DNA of 64,000 nt from Rhodovulum strictum (GTDB lineage: Bacteria; Pseudomonadota; Alphaproteobacteria; Rhodobacterales; Rhodobacteraceae): the NCBI RefSeq assembly GCF_009649175.1, contig NZ_WJPO01000018.1, positions 1 to 64,000 on the forward strand. Reading direction: 5' to 3'. The notes beneath the pieces were generated by a model. That model made no database searches and had not been told where the DNA came from. It was given only the letters and a program-made list of their open reading frames with translations. Every line of letters starts with the position of its first letter. Within the stretch, counting starts at the first letter, position 1. Shown here piece after piece: positions 1 through 8,747 of this stretch. The position numbers and the translations under genes are program-made.

Positions 1-75
1 CTTGCCGTGGTCAACGTGACCAATCGTCCCGATGTTCACATGCGGTTTCGTACGTTCGAACTTTGCCTTACCCAT
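1..75 (-). CDS. tuf: Elongation factor Tu, N-terminal fragment (cut by window edge)
   Basis: Only the first 25 codons are present, read leftwards off the window. They give [19 protein letters not shown] then HVDHGK, the EF-Tu N-terminus running into the G1 phosphate-binding loop. EF-Tu delivers aminoacyl-tRNA to the ribosome as a GTP complex. The next gene upstream is a lipoprotein rather than fusA, so this looks like a separately transcribed tuf copy with its own promoter. The product identity is very safe; whether it is one of two tuf copies is inference. Confidence 0.95.
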   Translation of the reverse strand, partial: MGKAKFERTKPHVNIGTIGHVDHGK

Positions 76-131
76 GGTCGGGCGCCTCATTGATTAGGGG
101 GCCGCCACTGGCCCGATTCAACATCGCGCGC

Positions 132-160
132 TCTCTAGTCCCTGACCGGCCGGAAATCAA
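132..160 (-). promoter_or_regulatory. Putative sigma-70 promoter of tuf
   Basis: Read on the minus strand, a -35-like TTGATT (155-160) and a -10-like TAGAGA (132-137) are separated by exactly 17 bp, about 55 bp upstream of the tuf start codon. Both elements are imperfect, but spacing and placement fit a housekeeping promoter driving a stand-alone tuf gene. Confidence 0.5.
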
Positions 161-194
161 GCGCCAGTTGACCGACGCCCCGGCCCCGGAACGG

Positions 195-815
195 TCAATC
201 CAGGGCCGTGGCGGTGACCTCTCCGACCGGCGCGGCGGCTTCGGTGGGCACCTCGGCGGCCGGGTCATAGCCGAACCACGCCTCGCGGTTCTCGACCAGC
301 CAGCGCTCGATCCGCCAGGCGGCATTGGCGGCCAGAACCTGCATCTGCTGTTCCTTGGTGCGTGTCAGCCCCGAGCCGACAACCGTCTCGCCCGACATGC
401 CCTCGAAGATCGTCAATTGCTCGGCTTCGGCGTTCAGCTTCTTCTTGGCGGCGTCGTCCCAGAGATTGGCCGAGAGCACCAGCGCAGATTTCGGCGCAGC
501 GACCACCGGCACGCCGGGCACGGCCAGCGCGTAGCCGTCCACATTGATACCGAAATGATAAAGCCTGTCGCCCTCGTAGCGCGAGAAGCGCCGCTCCAGC
601 GCCTGTTTCAGTGCGGCCTGCCATTCCTCGGCGGTGGCGCTGCGGCTGGGCGGGACAAGCTTGGCATTGTCCGCGACAACGATCGTGTAGCCGAGCCGGA
701 AATCGCCCAGCGGTTCGGGCGCACTGTCCAGCGGATCCTTGGCGGCGCAGGCGGCCAGAACCGCAAGCGCGCCGATCAGCAAGGTGGCACGAAGAACGGA
801 AACGGCGCGGAACAT
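195..815 (-). CDS. Putative lipoprotein of unknown function
   Basis: The 206-residue product begins with a lipoprotein signal peptide (positively charged start, hydrophobic core, lipobox LAAC around residue 21). The mature part is a soluble alpha/beta-looking protein with no motif I can assign. I chose the ATG at 815 because a strong G-rich ribosome binding site lies just upstream and the signal peptide starts there; a longer reading to 872 would bury the signal. It probably sits in the envelope. Before the toxin-antitoxin insertion it would have followed parC directly. Function unknown. Confidence 0.7.
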   Translation of the reverse strand: MFRAVSVLRATLLIGALAVLAACAAKDPLDSAPEPLGDFRLGYTIVVADNAKLVPPSRSATAEEWQAALKQALERRFSRYEGDRLYHFGINVDGYALAVPGVPVVAAPKSALVLSANLWDDAAKKKLNAEAEQLTIFEGMSGETVVGSGLTRTKEQQMQVLAANAAWRIERWLVENREAWFGYDPAAEVPTEAAAPVGEVTATALD

Positions 816-882
816 GGCCCCCCCAATGTCGCAAACCCCGCCCCGGATAGCGCAGGGGACCGCGGCGCGCAACGCCCGGCTC

Positions 883-909
883 AGGTGAAGCGGTTGTCGC
901 GCGGGAAGC
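883..909. repeat. Direct repeat of the parC 3' end, distal copy
   Basis: These 27 bp are identical to 1682-1708, where they encode the last codons of parC (FPRDNRFT then stop). Here the minus-strand reading also ends in a stop codon (TGA, versus TAA at the genuine parC end). The two copies bracket the toxin-antitoxin module. The sequence identity is directly visible; the reading as an att-like or target duplication is inference. Confidence 0.85.
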
Positions 910-928
910 TGGCCGATTCACGCTAACA

Positions 929-958
929 TTGACTTTCGATGGAGCAGGGGTCTATATA
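929..958 (+). promoter_or_regulatory. Putative sigma-70 promoter of the toxin-antitoxin module
   Basis: TTGACT at 929-934 and TATATA at 953-958 are 18 bp apart (17 bp if the -10 is taken as CTATAT). This is the best-looking promoter in the window. It lies inside the inserted segment, just after the repeat, and would start transcription near 965. That supports the ATG at 989, rather than an in-frame ATG at 929, as the first codon of the antitoxin candidate. Confidence 0.65.
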
Positions 959-988
959 GGGTCTACCAGCCACTCTCAGGACCCCAAT

Positions 989-1348
989 ATGACCCCCGTC
1001 GCGCATGCCAAGGTCGAAGATGTGAACATGTGGTTCAGCCACATCGACAGCCCGAGGGTTCGGGCCCGTCTCGAGGCTCTCGAAAGCGAGGAAGAAATCT
1101 CGCTCGAAGTGGACGACATTATTGGGCGATGGTGCCGCATGAAGACCGGAAGAGACGGTCGCAAGAGCGACGGCCTTAGGCCTATCGGCCCGATGAGGGA
1201 TGTCTGGATGCGCTGGTTCCATGAGGAGAAAGGCAAGGTTGTTACCGTTCGGCCGGTTACGATGGCGGACGACGTGGCAGCCAGCGCATCGGCGCTGATG
1301 GTCGAGTGGACCAGCCCAGAGGACGAGGCCGCCTTTGCCGGTCTTTGA
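989..1348 (+). CDS. Candidate antitoxin partner of the PemK/MazF-like toxin
   Basis: This 119-residue, charged, soluble protein lies directly upstream of, and overlaps by 14 bp, a PemK/MazF-family toxin gene. In type II modules that position normally belongs to the antitoxin. It shows no obvious AbrB, RHH or HTH motif, and it is longer than typical MazE. The middle is rich in Arg, Trp and Met (VDDIIGRWCRMKTGRDGR) and could bind nucleic acid. The start is set by the promoter at 929-958. The antitoxin role rests on gene order only. Confidence 0.55.
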   Translation: MTPVAHAKVEDVNMWFSHIDSPRVRARLEALESEEEISLEVDDIIGRWCRMKTGRDGRKSDGLRPIGPMRDVWMRWFHEEKGKVVTVRPVTMADDVAASASALMVEWTSPEDEAAFAGL

Positions 1349-1673
1349 GCGGTTCGACACGGCCGTCGTTCCATTCCCCTTCGCCGAGATCCCGATCCTG
1401 AAACGGCGACCCGTCACCGTGTTGTCCGCCGCATCGTTCAATGCCGAAAGCGGTGCGACCCTGGTGGCGATGATCACCACCGCGAAAGCGACGGTCTGGC
1501 CCTCGGATATCGAGATTTCCGATCTTCAGTCGGCGGGGCTCGACACGCCCTGCATCCTTCGCTTCCGCCTTGTTACAATCCCGAACGATCTTTTCGTTCG
1601 GCCACTCGGGCGGCTCGCGGCTCTGGACCGGCTCAGGGCGGAGGGTCAGCTTGCCCGGATGCTGCTTGGCTGA
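1335..1673 (+). CDS. PemK/MazF-family mRNA interferase toxin
   Basis: The 112-residue product has the PemK/MazF barrel signature: an N-terminal DTAVVPFPF strand, then KRRPVTVLS, then AMITTAK, and a C-terminal helix after a GRLAALDRLR segment. Family members are sequence-specific ribonucleases that block translation when their antitoxin is lost. It starts with TTG inside the end of the upstream gene, so translation is probably coupled. The module is flanked by parC-derived repeats and looks lower in GC than its neighbours, both signs of acquisition. Confidence 0.8.
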   Translation: MPVFERFDTAVVPFPFAEIPILKRRPVTVLSAASFNAESGATLVAMITTAKATVWPSDIEISDLQSAGLDTPCILRFRLVTIPNDLFVRPLGRLAALDRLRAEGQLARMLLG

Positions 1674-1679
1674 GCGCGC

Positions 1680-3992
1680 TTAGGTGAAGCGGTTGTCGCG
1701 CGGGAAGCCGCGGGGGGCCATGCGGCCCGCACCGGCGCGTTTGCCCAGCCATTCCGACAGGTCAGGCTCGGTGCGGGTGCGCCCGGCGGGGTCGCGCCAG
1801 GACAGGCCGTCGGCCAGCGTGAAGGTGATGGCATCGGACAGGCCGCCATCCTTGAACTTCTGCAGCCGCACGCCCTTGCCGCGGGCCATTTCGGGCAGTT
1901 CGTCCAGCGCAAAGACCAGCACCTTGCGGTTCTCGCCCACGCAGGCGACGTGATCGCCGGTGACGACGCGGCAGATGCGGGCGAGATCGGGCGCCTTGAC
2001 GTTCAGCACCTGTTTGCCCGCGCGGGTCTGGGCCAGCACCTCGTCAGCGGGCACAAGGAACCCGTCGCCCGCGCTGGAGGCGACCAGCAGACGTTCGCCG
2101 GGGCGGTGGATCATCAGCGCGACGATCTCGGAATCGTTGGGCAGATCGACCATCAGGCGCACCGGCTCGCCCATGCCGCGCCCACCGGGCAGTTGCGCGA
2201 CGGGCAGCGTGTAGAACCGCCCGTTCGCGCCGAACAGGATCAGCTTGTCGGTGGTCTCGGCCGCGATCAGGAAGCGGCCTTCGTCGCCGTCCTTGAATTT
2301 CAACGCCGCGCCGCCATCCGCCAGATGCCCCTTCATCGCGCGGATCCAGCCCATTTTCGAGCAGACGACCGTCACCGGCTCGCGCTCGATCATCGCCTCG
2401 ATGGGCATCTCGGGGGCCTCGGCGGCCTCGGACAACCGGGTGCGGCGCGCACCGCCGGGGGATTTGCGGCCAAATTTCTCGCGCACCTCGCGCAGTTCAT
2501 CGGCGATCTTCGCCCATTGAACGGACTCGTTGGCCAGCAGATCCTGAAGCCCGGCACGTTCGGCCATCAGCGCGTCGCGCTCGGCGTTCAGTTCCATTTC
2601 CTCCAGCCGCCGGAGGCTGCGCAGGCGCATGTTCAGGATCGCCTCGGCCTGCACCTCGGTCAGTTGTCCCGCCCCCGCCGCCGGAAGCGGCGAGACATAA
2701 TCGCGCTCATTGGTGGCGCGCGGACGCCGCAGCGACCAGTCCTCGGCCATCAGCGCGGGTTTGGGGTCGTCGTCATAGCGGATGATGTCGATCACCCGGT
2801 CAAGATTGAGGAAGGCGATCAGCAGCCCTTCCAGCACCTCAAGCCGGTGGTCGATCTTTTCCAGCCGGTGCTGGCTGCGCCGGATCAGCACGTCGCGGCG
2901 ATGATCGAGGAAGGCGCGCAGCACTTCCTTGAGCGAACAGACCTTGGGCGTGCGCCCGTCGATCAGCACGTTCATGTTCAGGCTGAAGCGGATTTCCAGG
3001 TCCGAGTTGCGGAACAGCATCCCCATCAGAACCTCGGGGTCCACATTGCGCGACCGCGGTTCCAGGATCAGGCGCACATCCTCGGCGCTTTCGTCGCGAA
3101 TATCGGCCAGGATCGGCAGTTTCTTGGTCTGGATCAGGTCGGCGATGCGTTCGATCAGGCGGGATTTCTGCACCTGATAGGGGATCTCGGTGACCACGAT
3201 CTGCCAGGTGCCGCGGCCCAGATCCTCGACCTGCCAATGCGCGCGCAGGCGGAAACTGCCGCGCCCGGTCAGATAGGCCTGGGCGATGTTCTCCTTCGGC
3301 TCGACGATCACGCCGCCGGTGGGGAAATCGGGGCCGGGGATATAGGTGAGCAGCGTTTCGTCGCGCGCATCCGGCGTCCGGATCAGATGCAGGCAGGCCC
3401 CCACCAGCTCGTCGATATTGTGCGGCGGGATGTTCGTGGCCATGCCGACCGCGATGCCCGACGAGCCATTCGCCAGCAGGTTCGGAAAGGCCGCGGGCAG
3501 GACCACGGGTTCTTCGAGCGTGCCGTCATAGTTGGGGCGGAAATCGACCGCGTTCTCGGCCAGCCCCTCCATCAGCGCCTCGGCGGCGGCGGTCAGACGG
3601 GCCTCGGTGTAGCGGCTGGCGGCGGGGTTGTCGCCGTCGATATTGCCGAAATTCCCCTGCCCATCGACCAGCGGGTAGCGGACGTTGAAATCCTGCGCAA
3701 GCCGCGCCATCGCGTCATAGATCGCGGCATCGCCATGCGGGTGATAGTTCCCCATCACGTCGCCCGATATCTTGGCCGACTTGCGGAATCCGCCGGTCGA
3801 GGACAGCCTGAGTTCGCGCATCGCATACAGGATGCGCCGATGCACCGGTTTCAGCCCGTCGCGGGCATCGGGCAGCGCCCGGTCCATGATCGTGGACAGC
3901 GCATAGGTCAGATAGCGCTCGCCGATCGCGCGGCGCAGCGGTTCGGCCAAGGGCGGCACGTCCATCTTGGGGTCGTCGGTGGCATCCGTCAT
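1680..3992 (-). CDS. parC: DNA topoisomerase IV subunit A
   Basis: The 770-residue product is a type IIA topoisomerase A subunit, which cuts and rejoins DNA to unlink daughter chromosomes together with ParE. The N-terminal breakage-reunion domain shows [13 protein letters not shown], the quinolone-region segment [19 protein letters not shown] and the catalytic Tyr in [11 protein letters not shown]-terminal beta-pinwheel follows from about residue 500. I call ParC rather than GyrA because the N-terminus ([22 protein letters not shown]) is ParC-like and no GyrA box is evident. Its 3' end has been duplicated by the neighbouring insertion without changing the last residues. Confidence 0.93.
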   Translation of the reverse strand: MTDATDDPKMDVPPLAEPLRRAIGERYLTYALSTIMDRALPDARDGLKPVHRRILYAMRELRLSSTGGFRKSAKISGDVMGNYHPHGDAAIYDAMARLAQDFNVRYPLVDGQGNFGNIDGDNPAASRYTEARLTAAAEALMEGLAENAVDFRPNYDGTLEEPVVLPAAFPNLLANGSSGIAVGMATNIPPHNIDELVGACLHLIRTPDARDETLLTYIPGPDFPTGGVIVEPKENIAQAYLTGRGSFRLRAHWQVEDLGRGTWQIVVTEIPYQVQKSRLIERIADLIQTKKLPILADIRDESAEDVRLILEPRSRNVDPEVLMGMLFRNSDLEIRFSLNMNVLIDGRTPKVCSLKEVLRAFLDHRRDVLIRRSQHRLEKIDHRLEVLEGLLIAFLNLDRVIDIIRYDDDPKPALMAEDWSLRRPRATNERDYVSPLPAAGAGQLTEVQAEAILNMRLRSLRRLEEMELNAERDALMAERAGLQDLLANESVQWAKIADELREVREKFGRKSPGGARRTRLSEAAEAPEMPIEAMIEREPVTVVCSKMGWIRAMKGHLADGGAALKFKDGDEGRFLIAAETTDKLILFGANGRFYTLPVAQLPGGRGMGEPVRLMVDLPNDSEIVALMIHRPGERLLVASSAGDGFLVPADEVLAQTRAGKQVLNVKAPDLARICRVVTGDHVACVGENRKVLVFALDELPEMARGKGVRLQKFKDGGLSDAITFTLADGLSWRDPAGRTRTEPDLSEWLGKRAGAGRMAPRGFPRDNRFT
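1682..1708. repeat. Direct repeat, copy inside the parC 3' end
   Basis: This is the second copy of the 27-bp repeat at 883-909; it forms the final codons and stop of parC. Placement at a conserved gene 3' end resembles integration sites where an element restores the gene's end on insertion. No integrase gene is visible between the copies. Confidence 0.85.
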
Positions 3993-4045
3993 GGATGTTG
4001 TGTAAAGCGGGCATCAGGCGCGGTCCAGAGGCGAGTGGTAAACGC

Positions 4046-4876
4046 ATGGGGCAGAGATCGGTCCTGATTACCGGGTGTTCCTCGGGCATCGGCCATGACG
4101 CGGCGCATGCGCTGGCCGCGCGCGGCTGGCGGGTCTTTGCCACCTGCCGGGCCGAGGCCGATTGCGAAAGGCTGCGGGCCGAGGGGCTTGAAAGCTTCCG
4201 GCTGGACTATTCCGACGAGGACAGCATCGCGGCGACCGTGGACGAGGCGCTGGGGCGGACCGGCGGGCGGCTGGACGCGCTGTTCAACAACGGCGCCTTT
4301 GCCTGCCCCGGCGCGGTAGAGGATCTGCCGCGCGGCGCGCTGCGCGAGATCTTCGAGGTGAACCTGTTCGGCGTGCATGACCTGACCCGGCGGGTGATTC
4401 CCGCGATGCGGGCACAGGGGGCGGGGCGGATCGTGAACTGTTCCTCGGTGCTGGGCTTCGTGCCGATGAAATGGCGCGGCGCCTATGTGGCGACGAAATA
4501 CGCGCTGGAAGGGCTGACCGACACGCTGCGGCTGGAGATGCGGGATACCGCGATCAAGGTGATCCTGATCGAGCCGGGGCCGATCACGACGCGCATCCGC
4601 GCCAATTCGATCCCGCATTTCGAACGCTGGGTGGACTGGCAGGCCAGCGCCCGCGCCGGGCAGTATCGCGCAACCCTGCTGAAACGGCTCTATGAAAAGC
4701 GCCCCCCGGACCGGTTCGAACTGCCGCCCGCGGCGGTCAGCGCCCGGCTGATCCACGCGCTGGAAGACCCCCGGCCCCGCGCCCGCTATTTCGTCACCAC
4801 GCCCACCTGGATCATGGCCACGCTGCGCCGCGCACTGCCCACCGCGGCGCTGGACTGGATCGTGGCCAGGGGGTGA
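4046..4876 (+). CDS. Short-chain dehydrogenase/reductase (SDR)
   Basis: This 276-residue classical SDR has the cofactor motif TGCSSGIG (residues 9-16), an NNG variant of the NNAG motif, the catalytic Ser in NCSSVLG and the YVATK active-site Tyr/Lys. It should use NAD(P)H to interconvert an alcohol and a ketone. The substrate cannot be read from the sequence. Start ATG 4046 is chosen because the Rossmann strand begins immediately after it. It is divergent from parC with only about 50 bp between, so the two genes share a short promoter region. Confidence 0.85.
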   Translation: MGQRSVLITGCSSGIGHDAAHALAARGWRVFATCRAEADCERLRAEGLESFRLDYSDEDSIAATVDEALGRTGGRLDALFNNGAFACPGAVEDLPRGALREIFEVNLFGVHDLTRRVIPAMRAQGAGRIVNCSSVLGFVPMKWRGAYVATKYALEGLTDTLRLEMRDTAIKVILIEPGPITTRIRANSIPHFERWVDWQASARAGQYRATLLKRLYEKRPPDRFELPPAAVSARLIHALEDPRPRARYFVTTPTWIMATLRRALPTAALDWIVARG

Positions 4877-5049
4877 CAGGGCAGCAATGCTGACCCGGGC
4901 AACAATCGAAAAGCTGCAGAACGCGACGTCGAAACATCATGTCGCGTCGATTTTGGTCTGTTGTCCCGGTTGCAGACTCGCTAACAGGTGGCCGAATGAC
5001 TGATCCGCCCCGGCCCCGGGGCCTGCGATAGCCAAGGAGACACACGCCG

Positions 5050-5811
5050 ATGAAGGTACTCGTGCCTGTCAAGCGGGTGATCGACTACAACGTGAAGGTC
5101 CGCGTCAAGGCGGACGGCACGGGCGTCGATCTCGCCAATGTCAAGATGTCGATGAACCCCTTCGACGAAATCGCCGTCGAAGAGGCGATCCGGCTCAAGG
5201 AAAAGGGCCAGGCCGAAGAGATCGTCGCGGTCTCGATCGGCGTCAAGCAGGCGCAGGAAACGCTGCGCACCGCGCTGGCGATGGGCGCCGACCGGGCGAT
5301 CCTGATCGTCGCCTCCGACGACATCCATCAGGACATCGAGCCGCTGGCCGTCGCGAAGCTGCTGAAAGCCGTGATCGACGAGGAACAACCGGGCCTCGTG
5401 CTGGCCGGCAAGCAGGCGATCGACAATGACATGAACGCGACGGGCCAGATGCTGGCCGCGCTTCTGGGCTGGGCGCAGGGCACCTTTGCCTCGAAGCTCG
5501 ACATCGAGGGCGATCATGCGGTCGTGACGCGCGAGGTGGATGGCGGGTTGCAGACGATCAAGGTGAAGATGCCCGCCATCGTCACCGTCGATCTGCGCCT
5601 GAACGAGCCGCGCTATGCCAGCCTTCCCAACATCATGAAGGCCAAGAAGAAGCAGCTGGATGAAAAGACGCCCGCCGATTACGGCGTCGACATCACGCCG
5701 CGCCTGAGCGTGGTCAAGACCGTCGAGCCGCGCGAGCGGCAGGCGGGCATCAAGGTGGGCTCGGTCGATGAGCTGATCGCGAAACTGAAAGACGAAGCGG
5801 GGGTGCTCTGA
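5050..5811 (+). CDS. etfB: Electron transfer flavoprotein subunit beta
   Basis: The 253-residue product starts [20 protein letters not shown] and contains the EtfB AMP-binding and ETF-recognition-loop region ([15 protein letters not shown]). With EtfA it takes electrons from acyl-CoA dehydrogenases and passes them to ETF-quinone oxidoreductase. A good ribosome binding site (AAGGAGA) precedes the ATG. etfA begins 1 bp after its stop, so the two subunits are co-translated. The methylsuccinyl-CoA dehydrogenase at 17087 in this window is a likely client. Confidence 0.95.
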   Translation: MKVLVPVKRVIDYNVKVRVKADGTGVDLANVKMSMNPFDEIAVEEAIRLKEKGQAEEIVAVSIGVKQAQETLRTALAMGADRAILIVASDDIHQDIEPLAVAKLLKAVIDEEQPGLVLAGKQAIDNDMNATGQMLAALLGWAQGTFASKLDIEGDHAVVTREVDGGLQTIKVKMPAIVTVDLRLNEPRYASLPNIMKAKKKQLDEKTPADYGVDITPRLSVVKTVEPRERQAGIKVGSVDELIAKLKDEAGVL

Positions 5812-5812
5812 C

Positions 5813-6739
5813 ATGGCCGTTCTTCTTCTTGCCGAAGTGACCAATGGCGAGTTGCAGCGCGACGCGACCGCCAAGGCCGTGACCGCCGTGAAGGGCCTGG
5901 GCGAGGTGACCGCGCTTTGCGTCGGCGCCCATGCCAAGGCCGCCGCCGAAGCCGCCGCAACGATCGAGGGCGTGGCCAAGGTGCTTTGCGCCGAGGATCC
6001 GCGCTACAGCCATCGGCTGGCGGAACCCACCGCGGCGCTGATCGTGTCGCTGGCGGATGGCTACGAGCATATCGCGGCACCCGCGACAACGGATGCCAAG
6101 AACGTCATGCCGCGGGTGGCCGCGCTGCTGGACGCGATGGTGATCACCGATGTCGTGGGCGTGATCGATGCCGCCACCTTCGAGCGGCCGATCTATGCGG
6201 GCAACGCGATCCAGACCGTGCGCACGGCGGATGCCAAGAAGGTGATGACGATCCGCACCTCGACCTTCGAGGCCGCAGGCGACGGCGCCGCCGCCTCGGT
6301 CGAGGCAGTGGCCGCGGCGGCCGATCCGGGGCTCTCGTCCTGGGTTGCCGACAGCGCGGCGGCCAGCGACCGGCCGGAACTGACCTCGGCAGGCGTGATC
6401 GTGTCGGGCGGGCGCGGCGTCGGGTCGGAAGACAATTTCCGCATGATCGAAAGCCTGGCCGACAAGCTGGGCGCCGCGGTCGGCGCCTCGCGCGCAGCGG
6501 TCGATTCGGGCTATGCGCCCAACGACTGGCAGGTGGGCCAGACCGGCAAGGTCGTGGCGCCCGAGCTTTACATCGCGGTCGGCATCTCCGGCGCAATCCA
6601 GCACCTTGCGGGCATGAAGGACAGCAAGGTGATCGTCGCGATCAACAAGGACGAGGAGGCGCCGATCTTCCAGGTCGCCGATTACGGCCTTGTCGCCGAT
6701 CTGTTCGACGCGGTGCCGGAACTGATCAAGAAACTCTGA
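5813..6739 (+). CDS. etfA: Electron transfer flavoprotein subunit alpha
   Basis: The 308-residue EtfA has the C-terminal FAD-binding domain: [61 protein letters not shown] and the [12 protein letters not shown] loop. It holds the single FAD of the ETF heterodimer. It is immediately downstream of etfB and is closed by a strong intrinsic terminator. Confidence 0.95.
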   Translation: MAVLLLAEVTNGELQRDATAKAVTAVKGLGEVTALCVGAHAKAAAEAAATIEGVAKVLCAEDPRYSHRLAEPTAALIVSLADGYEHIAAPATTDAKNVMPRVAALLDAMVITDVVGVIDAATFERPIYAGNAIQTVRTADAKKVMTIRTSTFEAAGDGAAASVEAVAAAADPGLSSWVADSAAASDRPELTSAGVIVSGGRGVGSEDNFRMIESLADKLGAAVGASRAAVDSGYAPNDWQVGQTGKVVAPELYIAVGISGAIQHLAGMKDSKVIVAINKDEEAPIFQVADYGLVADLFDAVPELIKKL

Positions 6740-6760
6740 TCCCGCCCTCCCGGCGCGAGA

Positions 6761-6783
6761 GGCCCGCCCCCGGCGGGCCTTTT
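6761..6783 (+). terminator. Intrinsic terminator of etfBA
   Basis: An 8-bp perfect GC stem (GGCCCGCC / GGCGGGCC) with a CCC loop is followed by TTTT. It lies 21 bp after the etfA stop. Confidence 0.8.
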
Positions 6784-6796
6784 CGCTGTCCGGGGA

Positions 6797-7630
6797 TCAG
6801 CTTGCCAGAAGCTCGCGCAGCACCTGCTCCAGCGCCTCGGCGACCTCGCGATGCGCGGCCGGACCCGGCAGGGCAGCGGCCGCCGGCTCGTCAAGCTCGC
6901 CGACCAGCATGCCCTCGCTGCCCGGGGTGCGCAGCTCGGCGCCGGCCGTGACCTCGATCACCTGATTGAAATAGGGCCGCACCGTATCCAGCATGTGCCG
7001 GGTGACGAAAAGCGGATCGTCGCCCAGCCCCGTGACATGCTGCTCGTCCTCGGGCGCGCGAGTGGACAGCCACAACAGCACCTTGGCGCCTTGCAGCCGT
7101 GTCGCCAGCATCCGCATCCGTGCCTGCCAGGCCATCTGCAACTCGGCCACCACGATCTCGAAGGCGGTGGCAGAGCTGTCCTTCAGCGTGTTCAGCAGGT
7201 GGCGGGTAAAATGGAACTCGGTGAAGTCGATGCCGGGATAAAGCGCCTTGAGCATGGCCGAGGCGCGCAGGAACCTGTCATTGCGGCGCGGATGGACGAC
7301 ATAGAAGCGGTTCGACATGTTATGCGCGCCAAGCGCCTGGATCACCGTCACCCGCGCCCCCGCCGCCACCTCCATCACCGCGGAATCGTTCACGAAGACG
7401 TCGATCCCGGCATTCACGCAGCCCAGATTGACCACCGGCAGGCCCAGCGCGCCCTCCAGCAAGACCGCATAGGGCGTGTGAATGAACTTGCCATAGGTTT
7501 CCGTGCCGCCGATCGCCGTGCAGTAGGGCCGGTCCAGATCACGCCGGGGGCCCCGGAACAGCAGCTTCGAACTGCCGTATCGGCATGTCTCGTAGGACAT
7601 CGCCCCGCTGCCAGCCTTCTCGAAACTCAT
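6797..7630 (-). CDS. DUF6473 family protein
   Basis: This 277-residue protein matches a family common in Rhodobacteraceae, with conserved stretches CRYGSSKLLFRGPRRDLD, FIGGTETYGKF-like (here AIGGTETYGKF), NLGCVNAGID and HPRRNDRFL. The fold is unassigned by me; the GGTETYGKF and VNAG motifs recall SGNH-like hydrolases. I take ATG 7630 as start because family members begin with this MSxE segment just before CRYG; an upstream GTG at 7645 is possible. Function unknown. Confidence 0.75.
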   Translation of the reverse strand: MSFEKAGSGAMSYETCRYGSSKLLFRGPRRDLDRPYCTAIGGTETYGKFIHTPYAVLLEGALGLPVVNLGCVNAGIDVFVNDSAVMEVAAGARVTVIQALGAHNMSNRFYVVHPRRNDRFLRASAMLKALYPGIDFTEFHFTRHLLNTLKDSSATAFEIVVAELQMAWQARMRMLATRLQGAKVLLWLSTRAPEDEQHVTGLGDDPLFVTRHMLDTVRPYFNQVIEVTAGAELRTPGSEGMLVGELDEPAAAALPGPAAHREVAEALEQVLRELLAS

Positions 7631-7779
7631 GTCAGTCCCGCTCACCTTTCCGACTCACCGCCTTCAGACTGACCGCCCCGGGTTTCGAAGTCGCTAAATC
7701 CTGAATTTTACACATCCCCCGACCTTGCGCGCAGAGGCTGCCGCACCGTAAGGTCGCGCCAGCAGCGCGGGGGTCTTCC

Positions 7780-8655
7780 ATGGATGTCAGGACGGTCGGG
7801 GTTGTCGGTGCAGGGCAGATGGGCAGCGGCATCGCCCATGTCTTCGCCCTCGCGGGCTTCGAGGTCACGCTGCACGACATCTCGCAGGATGCGCTGGCCC
7901 GGGCGCTCGGGACGATCGGGCGCAATCTCGACCGCCAGATCGCCCGCGGCCGCATCGCCGAGCCGGACAAGACCGCGGCACTGGCCCGGATCGCGACCAC
8001 GACGACCCTTGCCGATCTGGGCCGGCTGGACCTGATCATCGAGGCCGCGACCGAACGCGAAACCGTCAAGACCGCGATCTTCGAGGATCTGCTGCCGCAT
8101 CTGCGGCCCGAGACGATCCTGACCTCGAACACCTCCTCGATCTCGATCACGCGGCTGGCCAGCCGCACCGACCGGCCGGAACGGTTCATGGGCCTGCATT
8201 TCATGAACCCGGTGCCGGTGATGCAACTGGTCGAACTGATCCGCGGCATCGCCACCGACGAAGCGACCTATACCACGCTTCTGACCGTGGTCGAACGGCT
8301 GGGCAAGACCGCCGCCCCGGCCGAGGATTTCCCCGCCTTCATCGTCAACCGCATCCTGATGCCGATGATCAACGAGGCGGTCTATACGCTGTACGAGGGC
8401 GTGGGCTCGGTGCGGTCGATCGACCAGTCGATGCGGCTGGGGGCGAACCACCCGATGGGGCCGCTTGAACTGGCCGATTTCATCGGGCTCGACACCTGCC
8501 TTGCGATCATGAACGTGCTGCATGACGGGCTGGCGGATACCAAGTACCGCCCCTGCCCGCTCCTGACCAAATATGTCGAGGCCGGATGGCTCGGCCGCAA
8601 GACCCAGCGCGGCTTCTACGATTATCGCGGGGAAACCCCGGTGCCGACCCGCTGA
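7780..8655 (+). CDS. 3-hydroxybutyryl-CoA dehydrogenase
   Basis: The 291-residue enzyme carries the NAD-binding GAGQMGSGIAHVFA near its N-terminus, the catalytic segment FMGLHFMNPVPVMQLVE with the active-site His, and the C-terminal dimerisation domain ending WLGRKTQRGFYDY. It oxidises (S)-3-hydroxybutyryl-CoA to acetoacetyl-CoA, or the reverse, in butanoate and poly-hydroxybutyrate-linked metabolism. Its closeness to etfBA fits short-chain acyl-CoA metabolism. Confidence 0.92.
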   Translation: MDVRTVGVVGAGQMGSGIAHVFALAGFEVTLHDISQDALARALGTIGRNLDRQIARGRIAEPDKTAALARIATTTTLADLGRLDLIIEAATERETVKTAIFEDLLPHLRPETILTSNTSSISITRLASRTDRPERFMGLHFMNPVPVMQLVELIRGIATDEATYTTLLTVVERLGKTAAPAEDFPAFIVNRILMPMINEAVYTLYEGVGSVRSIDQSMRLGANHPMGPLELADFIGLDTCLAIMNVLHDGLADTKYRPCPLLTKYVEAGWLGRKTQRGFYDYRGETPVPTR

Positions 8656-8670
8656 CCGCCGCACCGCATC

Positions 8671-8691
8671 TTCTTCTTGGAAAAAATACCC
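8671..8691 (-). repeat. Interspersed 21-bp repeat, copy 1
   Basis: On the minus strand this reads GGGTATTTTTTCC followed by AAGAAGAA. The same 21 bases occur at 19581-19601 and 31282-31302. Here it sits between the convergent ends of the 3-hydroxybutyryl-CoA dehydrogenase gene and the acyltransferase gene, reading in the direction of the latter. All three copies lie just downstream of a gene's stop in that gene's orientation. Confidence 0.8.
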
Positions 8692-8747
8692 GGAACCGCA
8701 CGAAGTGCCAGAAGGCGTGCGCCGCAGGCGCTCAACCGGATCACCTC

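Noticed and set aside
76-194. A tRNA gene next to tuf, as often found
   Set aside because: No cloverleaf or T-arm motif is visible in this stretch; it holds promoter-like elements instead.
63-926. A 287-codon + strand frame opposite the first lipoprotein
   Set aside because: The minus-strand frame has a signal peptide with lipobox and a ribosome site; this one has neither.
1950-4067. A 705-codon open frame on the + strand opposite parC
   Set aside because: It is a shadow of the high-GC codon bias of parC; its protein is rich in His, Gln, Arg and Gly with no domain, whereas parC shows full family motifs.
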